A DNA stretch of 64,000 nucleotides from Ensifer sp. IC4062 (GTDB lineage Bacteria; Pseudomonadota; Alphaproteobacteria; Rhizobiales; Rhizobiaceae), in contig NZ_JADYVD010000001.1 of NCBI RefSeq assembly GCF_020193575.1, positions 186,001 to 250,000 on the forward strand. The letters are read 5' to 3'. Positions 54,821-63,896 of the stretch are shown piece by piece. The stretch's first letter is position 1; each line of letters begins with the position of its first letter. Made by a program: the position numbers and the translations under genes. The notes below the pieces were generated by a model. It was not told the DNA's origin. It saw only the letters and a list, made by a program, of their open reading frames with translations, and ran no database searches.

Positions 54821-54952
54821 CGCGCTTCCCCTTTCCGCCCGCCCTAAGCTCGCTGCAGGCGGGGCTGCCATTTGCTATTTCGGGGATTATTGTTGACGAA
54901 GCGGGGGCTGTCGATATCCCATGGGGGATACGGCGAGGGGAACGCTCAAGCG

Positions 54953-55756
54953 ATGCTGGCAAGGGAATCGGCAGACATCTCCGCGATGATCAGCTTTATC
55001 GGCACGCCCGATTTCGGTGCCGCGCTCGACGCCATGCTGCGCGCGGTTACCCCTTTTGACCTGTCGGTCGTTTTCGCCTTTCCCTATGATGCGCGGCCGA
55101 TCCTGCTGCACGACGGCTACACGCATGGTGTCTCGCCGCAAGCGTTGAACGTCTATCTCGGCGGCGCCTATCTGCTCGACCCGTTCTACGTCGCTTGCAA
55201 CAACGGCCAGCCGGCGGGTCTGTGGCGAATGCGGGAACTTGCACCCGACCGCTTTTTCCAGTCGAACTTTTCGTCGTCGAGCGAAGTGCATCCCTGCGTG
55301 TCGATGGAGTCCGGATCACTGATCGAGGAGGTGGGCTTCGTCGTTCCGATCGAGGAATCGATGCAGGCGACCTATTCCCTGATGCGTTGCCGCGATGGTG
55401 CGCCATTCAGTGATCAGGAACTGGAGCGGCTGAGGCTCTACGAGCCGATCGTGCGTGAGGCGATCCGGTCGAACTGGCGTCAAAGGGGGATAGCGGTCGC
55501 GACAGGAAACGGATCCGACGCAATGGAGGGGGCTTTCGACAGTCTTTGCGCCGACCGGCTCACCAGGCAACAGCGCACGATCGTCCGACTGATCCTGCGC
55601 GGCCACAGCAATCTTTCGATCGGAAAGACGATGAACATCGCCGAAGGCACGGTTCGTATCCACCGCAAGAACATCTACCGTCGCCTCGGCATTTCCGGCC
55701 AAGGCGCATTGTTCCGGATTTTCATCGATCATTTGAACCGCCGTCAGCTTTATTGA
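54953..55756 (+). CDS. LuxR-type helix-turn-helix transcriptional regulator
   Basis: The 267-residue protein has a C-terminal LuxR/GerE DNA-binding domain (LTRQQRTIVRLILRGHSNLSIGKTMNIAEGTVRIHRKNIYRRL). The N-terminal domain of about 180 residues may be a PAS/GAF-like or autoinducer-binding-type fold: YLLDPFY and a following W recall LuxR solos. No luxI-type gene is nearby. The start is uncertain: the ATG is 12 bp from GAGGGG, and TTG codons lie upstream. It is divergent from the SDR gene. Confidence 0.82.
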   Translation: MLARESADISAMISFIGTPDFGAALDAMLRAVTPFDLSVVFAFPYDARPILLHDGYTHGVSPQALNVYLGGAYLLDPFYVACNNGQPAGLWRMRELAPDRFFQSNFSSSSEVHPCVSMESGSLIEEVGFVVPIEESMQATYSLMRCRDGAPFSDQELERLRLYEPIVREAIRSNWRQRGIAVATGNGSDAMEGAFDSLCADRLTRQQRTIVRLILRGHSNLSIGKTMNIAEGTVRIHRKNIYRRLGISGQGALFRIFIDHLNRRQLY

Positions 55757-55766
55757 CGGCGGCCGT

Positions 55767-56231
55767 TCATGCCGCGTGCGAGGTCGTGTCTTCGTTGAGC
55801 AGCGTATAGATCGCGCTGGCGGAATCGCTCGCCCTGATCTTTGCGACCATGTCGTGATCGCGAAGCACACGGGCAATTCGCGACAACGCCTTCAGATGAT
55901 CGGCACCGGCACCTTCAGGCGCCAGCAGCAGGAATACGAGGTCGACCGGCTGGTCGTCTAGCGCCTCGAAGTCGACGGGCGTGTCGAGTCGCGCGAAGAT
56001 GCCGACAATCGACGGAAGGTTGTTGAGCTTTCCGTGCGGAATGGCGATGCCGTTACCGACGCCGGTGGAGCCGAGGCGTTCCCGCTGCAGAATGACGTCG
56101 AAGATATCACGCTCCGGAAGCCCGGTAAGTTTGGATGCTTTTGCCGCCAGTTCCTGAAGGAGTTGTTTTTTCGAGTTGGCCCTCATGGCCGGGATAATTG
56201 CATTTTGATGCAGCAAACCTGCCAATGCCAT
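55767..56231 (-). CDS. ptsN: PTS IIA-like nitrogen-regulatory protein PtsN
   Basis: The 154-residue EIIA-Ntr protein is part of the phosphorelay PtsP-NPr-PtsN. The phosphorylated histidine is His66 in GIAIPHGKLN. In rhizobia it regulates potassium transport and carbon/nitrogen metabolism. It lies in the conserved rpoN-hpf-ptsN series, downstream of hpf by 174 bp on the same strand. The stop is 10 bp from the convergent LuxR-type gene. Confidence 0.95.
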   Translation of the reverse strand: MALAGLLHQNAIIPAMRANSKKQLLQELAAKASKLTGLPERDIFDVILQRERLGSTGVGNGIAIPHGKLNNLPSIVGIFARLDTPVDFEALDDQPVDLVFLLLAPEGAGADHLKALSRIARVLRDHDMVAKIRASDSASAIYTLLNEDTTSHAA

Positions 56232-56405
56232 TCTTTTGTCCTCGTTCGCCGGTTAGAGCCTGACAACATCATCACAAATGTGTCTTGATGGCTCTAACCA
56301 TCTTTATATTGGCGGTTACCATGCACAGAAAAGTCGGGCTTTTCCGGCTGTCCGCGTATCTGAGCGACGGGGAATGCCGGCTTCCCCGACAATCCCCTGT
56401 CCCAC

Positions 56406-56978
56406 TCATGCCTTGATATTGGCGGCGTCAATCCAGCCAATATTCCCATCGTTACGCCGATAGACTATGTTCAGGTCTTCCTTGCCGGGGCTGCGGAACA
56501 TCAGCACCGGTTCGTCCGTCATGTCGAGCGCCATGACGGCGCTCGCGACGGACATCGTCCTCAACTGTTTGGTGCTTTCGGCAACGATGGTTGGTGCATA
56601 ATCCTCCGGGACCTCTTCGTCCTCATAGGGCACCGAGTCCATCACCGTGTAGGCCACTTCGGCGGCATTCTGTCCGTTGCCGCTGTGGTGATCCTTGAGC
56701 TTACGCTTGTAGCGCCGGAGCCGCTTCTCGATCCGGTCTGAAGCCGCATCAAAGGCCGCCTGCGGCTCATTCGCCTGGCCATTCGCCTGCAATACCACGC
56801 CCGTGTCGAGATGAAGTTTGCAGTCGGCGCTGAAACGCGATCCAGACTTTTCCACAGTGACCTGGCTTGAATATCCTCCATCGAAATATTTGGTAACCGC
56901 TTGGTCGATCTGCTCCCCGATTCGGGCGCGAAACGAATCGCCGATTTCCATATGTTTGCCGGATACACGCACACTCAT
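56406..56978 (-). CDS. hpf: Ribosome hibernation promoting factor (long form)
   Basis: The 190-residue protein has the RaiA/HPF N-terminal domain (about 1-100; VRVSGKHMEIGDSFRARIGEQI). A C-terminal dimerisation domain (about 130-190; FRSPGKEDLNIVYRRNDGNIGWI) identifies the long form. It joins ribosomes into inactive 100S dimers in stationary phase. GAGAGGAAACTCC precedes the ATG. It is downstream of rpoN, its usual neighbour. Confidence 0.95.
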   Translation of the reverse strand: MSVRVSGKHMEIGDSFRARIGEQIDQAVTKYFDGGYSSQVTVEKSGSRFSADCKLHLDTGVVLQANGQANEPQAAFDAASDRIEKRLRRYKRKLKDHHSGNGQNAAEVAYTVMDSVPYEDEEVPEDYAPTIVAESTKQLRTMSVASAVMALDMTDEPVLMFRSPGKEDLNIVYRRNDGNIGWIDAANIKA

Positions 56979-57203
56979 GGAGTTTCCTCTCTCGTTCGTG
57001 ATTTGCGCGTCCAGTCTATTCCAAGCGCCTTCGTCATCCAAGCTTTTCACGCAGGGGCGGCGCATCTGCGCCGCGGTTCGGCCGCTTGAGAACCGCCGAA
57101 ATGGAGTAGGTCCTCGGCAATTGCGGCGCGCTCATATCGCTTGTGTCGCAGGGAGTCAATTGCGGGTCACAAAAAAATCCGCATCCGAGGTCAAAAGGCC
57201 CGC

Positions 57204-58760
57204 TCAGAAGCCGGCCGCCTTGGCAAGTGCTCGCTTTTCACGGCGTCGCTGGACCGAGGAGGGGATATTCATCGCCTCGCGATATTTGGCGACGGTGCGC
57301 CGGGCTATGTCGATGCCGGCCTGCTTGAGCAGATCGACGATGTCGTCGTCGGAAAGCACCGCGCCCGCGCTCTCCTGCTGGATCATTGTGCGGATGCGGT
57401 GACGGACGGACTCCGCCGAGTGGGCGTCGCCGTTCTCGGCCGAGCCGATGGAGACGGTGAAGAAGTATTTCAGTTCGAAAAGCCCGCGCGGCGTCAGCAT
57501 GTACTTGTTCGAGGTGACGCGGCTGACTGTCGACTCATGCATCTTGATCGCGTCGGCCACCATCCTGAGATTGAGCGGGCGAAGATGATCAACGCCGTTG
57601 ACGAAAAAGGCGTCCTGTTGGCGGACAATCTCGCTCGCCACCTTCATGATCGTGCGGGCCCGCTGGTCGAGACTGCGTGTCAGCCAGTTGGCATTTTGCA
57701 GGCAATCACTGAGAAACGCCTGGTCGGCACTGTTCTTCTGGGTCCCGCGCGAGATCGCAGCAAAATAGTCGTGGTTGACGAGAACCCGGGGAAGGGCGTC
57801 TGGATTGAGTTCGACGAGCCAGCTTCCATCAGGCCCGGCACGCACGATGACGTCCGGAACGATCGCCTCGGTGACGCTCGTCTCGAAGCTGGTGCCCGGC
57901 TTCGGATCGAGCTTGCGGATTTCGGCAAGCATATCGACGAGATCTTCCTCGTCGACACCGCAGATCTTTTTGAGGCTTGCAAAGTCGCGGCGTGCCAGGA
58001 GTTCGAGATGGTCGATCAACGCCTCCATCGCCGGATCGAAACGATCGCGTGCGCGCAACTGGATGGCAAGGCATTCGCTGAGTGTTCGTGCGAAGACGCC
58101 GGGCGGGTCGAATTGCTGCAGGCTGAGGAGCACGCGCATCACATCTTCGCTGGTCGTGCCGAGCCTGGCCGCCGTGTCGGCGAGGTCTGCGTGAAGGTAG
58201 CCCGCCCCGTCGAGCTGGTCGATAAGGTGTTGCGCGATAAGCCTGTCACCGGGGGCTGTCAGCGCGAGGGGTAGCTGTTCCAGGAGAACGTCCCTCAAAG
58301 TTTTTCGGCAGGCGACGAAATCGTCCAGGTCATAGTCCTCGCTGCCGTCACCTTCGCCGCCGGGCATCGACTTCCATTGACCGAGCAGTTCCGGCGCATC
58401 GGCGCGTTGCGGTGGCGTGTCGTCCGGAAAGACGTTGGCGAAATCGGCGTCGAGCTGTTCGCTGAGCCTCTCGCCCGGGCTCGACGTCGCGCTATCGTAA
58501 AGGTCGGTTTGGCCGACAACCTCATCCGGCCCCGCCTCGCCGGATGTCAGTGCGGGATCCTCGTGCGCGGAGCGATCCTGGGCCGTGATCGTTTCGTCGC
58601 CGGCCTGAAATTCGAGCAGTGGGTTCTTTTCGACTTCCTGAGCGATGAACTGGTTGAGCTCCAGGTGGGTCATCTGAAGCAGCTGGATGGACTGCATCAG
58701 TTGCGGCGTCATCACCAGCGACTGAGACTGGCGCAGATATAGGCTGGCAGACAAAGCCAT
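57204..58760 (-). CDS. rpoN: RNA polymerase sigma-54 factor
   Basis: The 518-residue sigma factor has the Gln-rich region I (SLYLRQSQSLVMTPQLMQSIQLLQM). An acidic region II and a core-binding region III follow, and the RpoN box ARRTVAKYRE lies at 486-495. It directs transcription of nitrogen and symbiotic genes activated by enhancer-binding proteins. The 152-bp upstream gap to lptB is AT-rich around 58830-58860 and may hold its own promoter. Confidence 0.97.
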   Translation of the reverse strand: MALSASLYLRQSQSLVMTPQLMQSIQLLQMTHLELNQFIAQEVEKNPLLEFQAGDETITAQDRSAHEDPALTSGEAGPDEVVGQTDLYDSATSSPGERLSEQLDADFANVFPDDTPPQRADAPELLGQWKSMPGGEGDGSEDYDLDDFVACRKTLRDVLLEQLPLALTAPGDRLIAQHLIDQLDGAGYLHADLADTAARLGTTSEDVMRVLLSLQQFDPPGVFARTLSECLAIQLRARDRFDPAMEALIDHLELLARRDFASLKKICGVDEEDLVDMLAEIRKLDPKPGTSFETSVTEAIVPDVIVRAGPDGSWLVELNPDALPRVLVNHDYFAAISRGTQKNSADQAFLSDCLQNANWLTRSLDQRARTIMKVASEIVRQQDAFFVNGVDHLRPLNLRMVADAIKMHESTVSRVTSNKYMLTPRGLFELKYFFTVSIGSAENGDAHSAESVRHRIRTMIQQESAGAVLSDDDIVDLLKQAGIDIARRTVAKYREAMNIPSSVQRRREKRALAKAAGF

Positions 58761-58912
58761 GCTGACGCGTAACCCCCGTCACGATCTCCGAAGGCCGTGT
58801 CGCCAGGTGCTCTCGACAGGCCTTTTTATTAGTTGGCCCAAAAATTGCTTATTAGAGAGTTTTGGTCAAGCGCGGGTGCGGGCGAAAGCAGCAGATTCGC
58901 CCGCAATGCCGC

Positions 58913-59725
58913 CTACAGGCTGAAATTATCGCCCAGATAGAGCCGCCGGACATCCGGATTGGTAACGATGTCGTTGGCGCGGCCATGCGTCAGAACTTCG
59001 CCCGCATGGATGATATAGGCCCGGTCGATGAGACCGAGAGTCTCGCGCACATTGTGGTCGGTTATGAGCACACCAATGCCGCGCGAAGTCAGATGTCGCA
59101 CCAGCGCCTGGATGTCCGCGACCGAGATCGGGTCAACGCCTGCGAAGGGCTCGTCGAGCAGCATGAAGGTCGGATCGGTGGCAAGCGCCCGCGCGATTTC
59201 CAGGCGCCGGCGCTCGCCGCCGGAAAGCGCGATGGCCGGCGATTTGCGCAGGTGCGTGATCGAAAATTCACCAAGCAGGTCGTCGAGCTTGCTTTCGCGC
59301 CGGTCGACGTTCTCGTCGTGGATCTCCAGCACTGCGCGGATGTTTTCCTCGACCGTCAGGCCGCGGAAGATCGACGCTTCCTGCGGCAAATAGCCGACGC
59401 CGAGGCGGGCCCGGCGGTACATCGGCATCGTCGTGACTTCGTTGCCGTTGATCTCGATTGAGCCCTCGTCGACCGGCACGAGACCGGTGATCATGTAGAA
59501 GCAAGTCGTCTTGCCGGCGCCGTTCGGACCGAGCAGGCCGACAGCCTCGCCGCGGCGCACGACGAGGGAGACCCCGTTGACTACGCAGCGCGAACGATAG
59601 GATTTCGTCAAGCCGCGGGCGATCAGGGTACCGTCGTAGCGCGCCTTGTCGACCGCATGAACGGCACCGGGGTTCGCCGACGGCTTCTTGACCCGTTTGC
59701 GTTTGTGAAGAAAAGGAATCTGCAC
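58913..59725 (-). CDS. lptB: Lipopolysaccharide export ABC transporter ATP-binding protein
   Basis: The 270-residue ABC ATPase has Walker A GPNGAGKTT (66-74), LSGGERRRLEIARAL and Walker B FMLLDEPFAGVDP, in the order typical of LptB. About 30 basic residues precede the conserved core. It energises LPS transport with the permeases LptFG. The start is 12 bp downstream of the lptA stop, so the gene is in one operon with lptC and lptA. Confidence 0.95.
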   Translation of the reverse strand: MQIPFLHKRKRVKKPSANPGAVHAVDKARYDGTLIARGLTKSYRSRCVVNGVSLVVRRGEAVGLLGPNGAGKTTCFYMITGLVPVDEGSIEINGNEVTTMPMYRRARLGVGYLPQEASIFRGLTVEENIRAVLEIHDENVDRRESKLDDLLGEFSITHLRKSPAIALSGGERRRLEIARALATDPTFMLLDEPFAGVDPISVADIQALVRHLTSRGIGVLITDHNVRETLGLIDRAYIIHAGEVLTHGRANDIVTNPDVRRLYLGDNFSL

Positions 59726-59737
59726 GAGCGGTCTACG

Positions 59738-60301
59738 TCAGTTCTGCTTACGGGACTGCGGGTCAAGTTGAATCTGCACGCGACCGCCGCAGGCCTCGAG
59801 CTGCGCTTCGCCCGTATCCATCTGCACGTTCAACTGGCAGCCGACGAAGACATTGTTGCCTTCGGACAGGACCACCTTCTCGCCCTTGAGCACGATCGTC
59901 TGCTCGGTCATGTTGACGAGGCCGCTGTCGCCCGTCGCCTGTTGCGCTCCAGAACTGAGGAACACCTTGTTACTGACCTCGATCCGGTCAATATCGGCAT
60001 TGCCGCTCGTGACCGTGGCGCCGCCTTCCGTCTTGTAGAAGACGGTCATGCTGCCGGCCTGCAGCGTCGTCGTGCCCTGAACCACCTTCACATTGCCGGT
60101 GAAGATCGCCTTGCTCTCGGGATCTTTGATCTCGAGCTTGTCGCTCTCGATCTGGATTGGCTTGTCGTTCGAAAGCTGGAGGCCCCTCATCCGGCTGGAG
60201 GTGGCCTGTGCCGAAGCGCTGGTAACAATCATCAGCGCACCGAGCCCGGCGACAGCAAGACTGGCTGAAATTCTAAAAAACACGGCAGGGTTGACCGACA
60301 T
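59738..60301 (-). CDS. lptA: Lipopolysaccharide transport periplasmic protein LptA
   Basis: The 187-residue protein has a signal peptide (SASLAVAGLGALMIVTSASA then QATSS) and the OstA/LptA beta-jellyroll repeats (KPIQIESDKLEIKDPESKAIFTGNVKV). It forms the periplasmic bridge for LPS. It lies 14 bp after lptC and 12 bp before lptB. Confidence 0.94.
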   Translation of the reverse strand: MSVNPAVFFRISASLAVAGLGALMIVTSASAQATSSRMRGLQLSNDKPIQIESDKLEIKDPESKAIFTGNVKVVQGTTTLQAGSMTVFYKTEGGATVTSGNADIDRIEVSNKVFLSSGAQQATGDSGLVNMTEQTIVLKGEKVVLSEGNNVFVGCQLNVQMDTGEAQLEACGGRVQIQLDPQSRKQN

Positions 60302-60315
60302 GGGTGCACCAGGTC

Positions 60316-60984
60316 CTATTTTGCGTTCTTGCGGATGGTGCTCGGGTCGACATTGACCTTGACCATGCCCTCAAATGTTACAATACGTCCCTTATCTGTC
60401 ATTCGCAGCGTCTGCGCAATGATCGATCCGCCGTTCATGCTGATAGCAATAGGGCGCTTCGTTTCCATCTCGCCGGCATTGATGTCCAGATAGGCCGACT
60501 GGAAATCGGCGTTGACACCATTATTCATGGAAATCGTGAACGGTGCGTTCATATCGAGCGTGTTGGCGCCGCGATCGTAGATGCCGCTTGCCGCATCCAC
60601 CGTGGCGATCAACGTGTCGTTCACCGGCATCTCGGCGTGAATGGTTTCGAGCGTGATGAGGTCCGGGTTGGCTATGTCCTGAAGCGCGCGCTGCGCTTTC
60701 ATGGAATAGCTGATGTCCTGCTTGTTGCGACCCGAGATCGCAGGATTCTGCATGACGATCTTGCCGTTCTCGATCGTTGCCGTCTCGAGTTGCAGCTCTT
60801 CCGGCAGGAAGGCGCGCACGAAGGAGACGGCCACAAAGATCATGGCGATGATGCTGGCGGCGAGGGGCAATAGGACCTTGAGGCGTTTCACCCGCGCAGA
60901 ATGCCGCGCCGCCGAAGCATAGGCATCGGAAGAACTTGTGCCCGAATCTGCAAAGATTCCGGGGAATCGTGCTTCGTTCAGCAT
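60316..60984 (-). CDS. lptC: LPS export system protein LptC
   Basis: The 222-residue protein has an N-terminal cytoplasmic tail and a membrane anchor (VLLPLAASIIAMIFVAVSF, about 37-55). A periplasmic LptC domain (ENGKIVMQNPAISGRNKQDISY...) follows. It hands LPS from LptBFG to LptA. The start at 60984 is a choice among several ATGs; no strong ribosome site is visible. It heads the lptC-lptA-lptB-rpoN-hpf-ptsN series. Confidence 0.92.
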   Translation of the reverse strand: MLNEARFPGIFADSGTSSSDAYASAARHSARVKRLKVLLPLAASIIAMIFVAVSFVRAFLPEELQLETATIENGKIVMQNPAISGRNKQDISYSMKAQRALQDIANPDLITLETIHAEMPVNDTLIATVDAASGIYDRGANTLDMNAPFTISMNNGVNADFQSAYLDINAGEMETKRPIAISMNGGSIIAQTLRMTDKGRIVTFEGMVKVNVDPSTIRKNAK

Positions 60985-61242
60985 GGAGAGGCCTGTGGGT
61001 TCCCTTGAGTCTCGGCGGCCCCGGAGGATCCGCATTTACATACAATGGCGTAAGTCACCGCGAATATGGTTATTTTCCTGTCGTCCGGCAATGGAGCGAC
61101 AAAAACTTTGAAAGGCTGCGAAAAAACGGTTGCGGCTTTCAACGGCCATCAACCGGCGCTATCTAATTTGCCGCGGCTCGCGCAGATAGCATGTTCCGTT
61201 GGAAACTGACAGAACCTCGAGCCAAGAAAAAGGGAGAGACCC

Positions 61243-62202
61243 ATGGACGAACTTGCCATAGCCGATCGTCGCAGCCTGCGCCGGAAGCTGAGCTTCTGGC
61301 GTTGGGCGGCTGCCGCAATCCTCGTGGGCGTGGGCCTCGTTCTTTATGCCTTCTCGGGCTGGACCGAGGTAACCGGGCGCGCGCGCCACCACGTTGCCCG
61401 CGTGGCCGTTTCGGGCTTGATCCAGGATAACCGCGAACTGGTCGAGCGGCTGGAACGGATCGCCGACAACGATTCAGTAAAGGCGCTCATCGTGACGATC
61501 TCGTCGCCGGGCGGCACTACCTATGGCGGCGAGGTCATCTACAAGGCGATCCGTAAGGTCGCCGCGAAGAAGCCGGTCGTTTCGGACGTCCGCACGCTCG
61601 CCGCCTCGGCCGGTTACATGATCGCGCTTGCGGGTGACCACATTGTCGCCGGAGAGACCTCGATCACTGGTTCGATCGGCGTGATCTTCCAATACCCGCA
61701 GGTCAAAGCCCTCATGGACAAGCTTGGCGTGTCGCTCGAGTCGATAAAGTCGCGACCGCTCAAGGCCGAACCCTCTCCTTTCCATCCGCCGAGCGAGGAG
61801 GCGAGGGCAATGATCCAGGCGATGATCGATGACAGCTACGGCTGGTTCGTCGATCTTCTGGCTGAACGCCGCAAGATCCCGCGACCGGACGCGCTCGCCC
61901 TTGCCGATGGCCGCATCTTCACCGGACGCCAAGCGCTGAAGGACAGGCTCGTCGATACGCTTGGCGGCGATGACGAGATCAAGGCATTCCTCGCCAGCCG
62001 CAACGTCCCGAAGGACCTTCCGGTGGTGGACTGGGAATCGCCGAGCGGAACATTGCCTTTCGGCCTCGGCGGGGTCGTCTCCGAGTGGATCAAGGCTTTG
62101 GGATATGACGCTTTTCCGGCAATGAGGGGACTCGAAAAAATCGGTGGCGAGAAGTTGTTTCTTGACGGTCTTGTTTCGGTTTGGCAGGTTGAGGGGCAAT
62201 AG
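61243..62202 (+). CDS. sppA: Signal peptide peptidase SppA
   Basis: The 319-residue short-form protease has one N-terminal membrane helix (AAAAILVGVGLVLYAFSGW). The conserved core contains catalytic Ser122 in TLAASAGYMIA and a likely catalytic Lys174 in SRPLKAEPSPF. It degrades leftover signal peptides in the membrane. The 160-bp region upstream separates it from the divergent lptC. It is followed by ihfB. Confidence 0.94.
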   Translation: MDELAIADRRSLRRKLSFWRWAAAAILVGVGLVLYAFSGWTEVTGRARHHVARVAVSGLIQDNRELVERLERIADNDSVKALIVTISSPGGTTYGGEVIYKAIRKVAAKKPVVSDVRTLAASAGYMIALAGDHIVAGETSITGSIGVIFQYPQVKALMDKLGVSLESIKSRPLKAEPSPFHPPSEEARAMIQAMIDDSYGWFVDLLAERRKIPRPDALALADGRIFTGRQALKDRLVDTLGGDDEIKAFLASRNVPKDLPVVDWESPSGTLPFGLGGVVSEWIKALGYDAFPAMRGLEKIGGEKLFLDGLVSVWQVEGQ

Positions 62203-62316
62203 GAGACGGCGCCATATTTTGTCCTGAGCCGGAGGCTCGGTTGGCTCAGAACGCGCGTTGTGACGCCTGTCGAAGCCACGAAACTGACAGAAAAAGCAAA
62301 AACCAAGGGGGCGACA

Positions 62317-62616
62317 GTGATCAAGTCAGAACTGGTGCAGATTGTGGCCGCACGCAATCCGCATCTCTACCACCGCGACGTCGAAAATATCGTCAATGCG
62401 GTTCTTGATGAGATCACCGATGCACTGGCCGCGGGAAATCGCGTCGAGTTGCGCGGCTTCGGCGCCTTCTCGGTCAAGAACAGGCCGTCGCGTTCGGGTC
62501 GCAATCCGCGCACGGGCGATTCCGTCTTTGTTGAGGAGAAATGGGTTCCCTTCTTCAAGACCGGCAAGGAACTGCGCGAGCGGCTCAATCCCGGTATGAA
62601 TGGCAACGACGACTAG
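62317..62616 (+). CDS. ihfB: Integration host factor subunit beta
   Basis: The 99-residue nucleoid protein shows the HU/IHF fold, [25 protein letters not shown] arm and [11 protein letters not shown] ending. A GTG start is chosen because AGGGGG lies 7 bp upstream and the product then begins MIKSELVQ as in other IHF-beta proteins. It pairs with IHF-alpha to bend DNA at sigma-54 promoters and recombination sites. Confidence 0.95.
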   Translation: MIKSELVQIVAARNPHLYHRDVENIVNAVLDEITDALAAGNRVELRGFGAFSVKNRPSRSGRNPRTGDSVFVEEKWVPFFKTGKELRERLNPGMNGNDD

Positions 62617-62854
62617 AGCATCCCGTCGGGTGGAATCAGAGAAAGCGGACAGATGCTCTCGAATCAATGTGCCAGAGCTCCTTTGTGCGTCCATTTGAAC
62701 GCATGGCGCTCGAGATCACGATAAACAGGATCAATGGAGCGGGTGCTGTCTTTCCGGCGCACGAGGAATGGCTCCATGTCCTTGAACCTGGGCGTCGGGC
62801 CCTTGCGAGAATCGTCCAGATTTTTCGGACCGACGCGACAGCCGGAGCGGATGC
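62617..62854. other. Intergenic region ihfB to LapA-domain gene
   Basis: These 238 bp contain an imperfect inverted repeat, AGAGCAT ... GATGCTC (62617-62660), of the type common between rhizobial genes. I see no gene. A promoter for the next gene is likely but unmarked. Confidence 0.4.
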
Positions 62855-63199
62855 ATGCTCAAGAAACTGATCAATATCGTTGTACTGGTGCCTTTGGGTA
62901 TCATCCTGATCGCACTGAGCGTTGCCAATCGTCAGGCAGTAACCCTTGCGTTTAATCCGTTCAATCCGGCCGACAGCGTACTTTCTGTTTCAGCCCCCTT
63001 TTTCGTGTTCCTGTTTCTCGCCGTCATCGTCGGGCTGATTCTTGGGGCCGGAGCGACCTGGTTCAGCCAAGGAAAATACCGTCGCCGCGCCCGCAACGAG
63101 GCCAATGAGGCATTGAAGTGGCACCGTGAGGCGGAAAAGCAGCGCAGCCAGGCGGAGAAACTGGCATCGCGAACAACGCTGCCAGCGCCGCAGAGTTGA
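62855..63199 (+). CDS. LapA-domain (DUF1049) inner membrane protein
   Basis: The 114-residue protein has two hydrophobic segments (INIVVLVPLGIILIALSVAN and FFVFLFLAVIVGLILGAGATW) and a basic C-terminal tail. It matches the LapA/YciS family linked to LPS assembly control through LapB. GGAGCGG lies upstream of the ATG. It follows ihfB on the same strand, as in many Proteobacteria. Confidence 0.88.
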   Translation: MLKKLINIVVLVPLGIILIALSVANRQAVTLAFNPFNPADSVLSVSAPFFVFLFLAVIVGLILGAGATWFSQGKYRRRARNEANEALKWHREAEKQRSQAEKLASRTTLPAPQS

Positions 63200-63237
63200 G
63201 CCATCGCGCGTAATCGGCGTGTGATCGCCCGGGCAGC

Positions 63238-63699
63238 CTAGCTCGCCGCTTCCGCCGCTCCCCTGCTGACTGCAAGATTGAAATCCGCGAAGAATTGTTG
63301 CGCGAGCTTCTTCGCTGTCGAATCGATCAGGCGCGAGCCGAGCTGGGCGATTTTGCCGCCGACCTCAGCCTTGACGTTATAGCGCAGCACCGTTTCATCG
63401 CCCTCCTCCACGATCGCCACATCTGCGCCGCCCTTGGCAAATCCGGCAATACCGCCCTTGCCTTCGCCCGAGATCGTATAGCTCTGAGGCGGATTGAGGT
63501 TGGAAAGGACGACACTGCCGTTAAAGGTCGCCGAAACTGGCCCGATCTTCACCTTGACTACGGCCGTCAGCTCCGTCGGGGATATCATCTCGAGCGACTG
63601 GCAGCCGGGAATGCATCGCTTCAGGATCTCCGGATCGTTCAAGCCTTGCCAAACTGCGTCGCGCCGCGCCGCGATGCGTTCCTCGCCGGTCATCTCCAT
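63238..63699 (-). CDS. CoxG family (SRPBCC) protein
   Basis: The 153-residue START-fold protein resembles CoxG, the CO dehydrogenase subunit G. It begins MEMTGEERIAARRDAVW, has the CIPGCQSLE segment near residue 30 and the closing GGKIAQLGSRLIDSTAKKL. No other CO-dehydrogenase genes are in view, so this may be a generic lipid/ligand-binding protein of the family. It is convergent with the LapA-domain gene. Confidence 0.86.
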   Translation of the reverse strand: MEMTGEERIAARRDAVWQGLNDPEILKRCIPGCQSLEMISPTELTAVVKVKIGPVSATFNGSVVLSNLNPPQSYTISGEGKGGIAGFAKGGADVAIVEEGDETVLRYNVKAEVGGKIAQLGSRLIDSTAKKLAQQFFADFNLAVSRGAAEAAS

Positions 63700-63896
63700 G
63701 CGTGTTCCTCCGTTCTGCTCCTAGCTTCGATCTTGGCAAATCGGAAACGGCTTTGCCAAGAGCATCGGCAGTGCTATTTGCACGGGCTGAAGCGTATCGC
63801 CCGCCGGACGGAGGGTGTGAAGGGGGCAGGCTGGATGCGGCTTCGGCTCCCGAGCGGATGCGCCGAGTGGTTTGATTGACGTCCAAGGATCAGCGC
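63700..63896. other. Intergenic region at the right end
   Basis: These 197 bp lie between the minus-strand CoxG gene and an open plus-strand frame. No terminator or gene is apparent. Confidence 0.4.
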
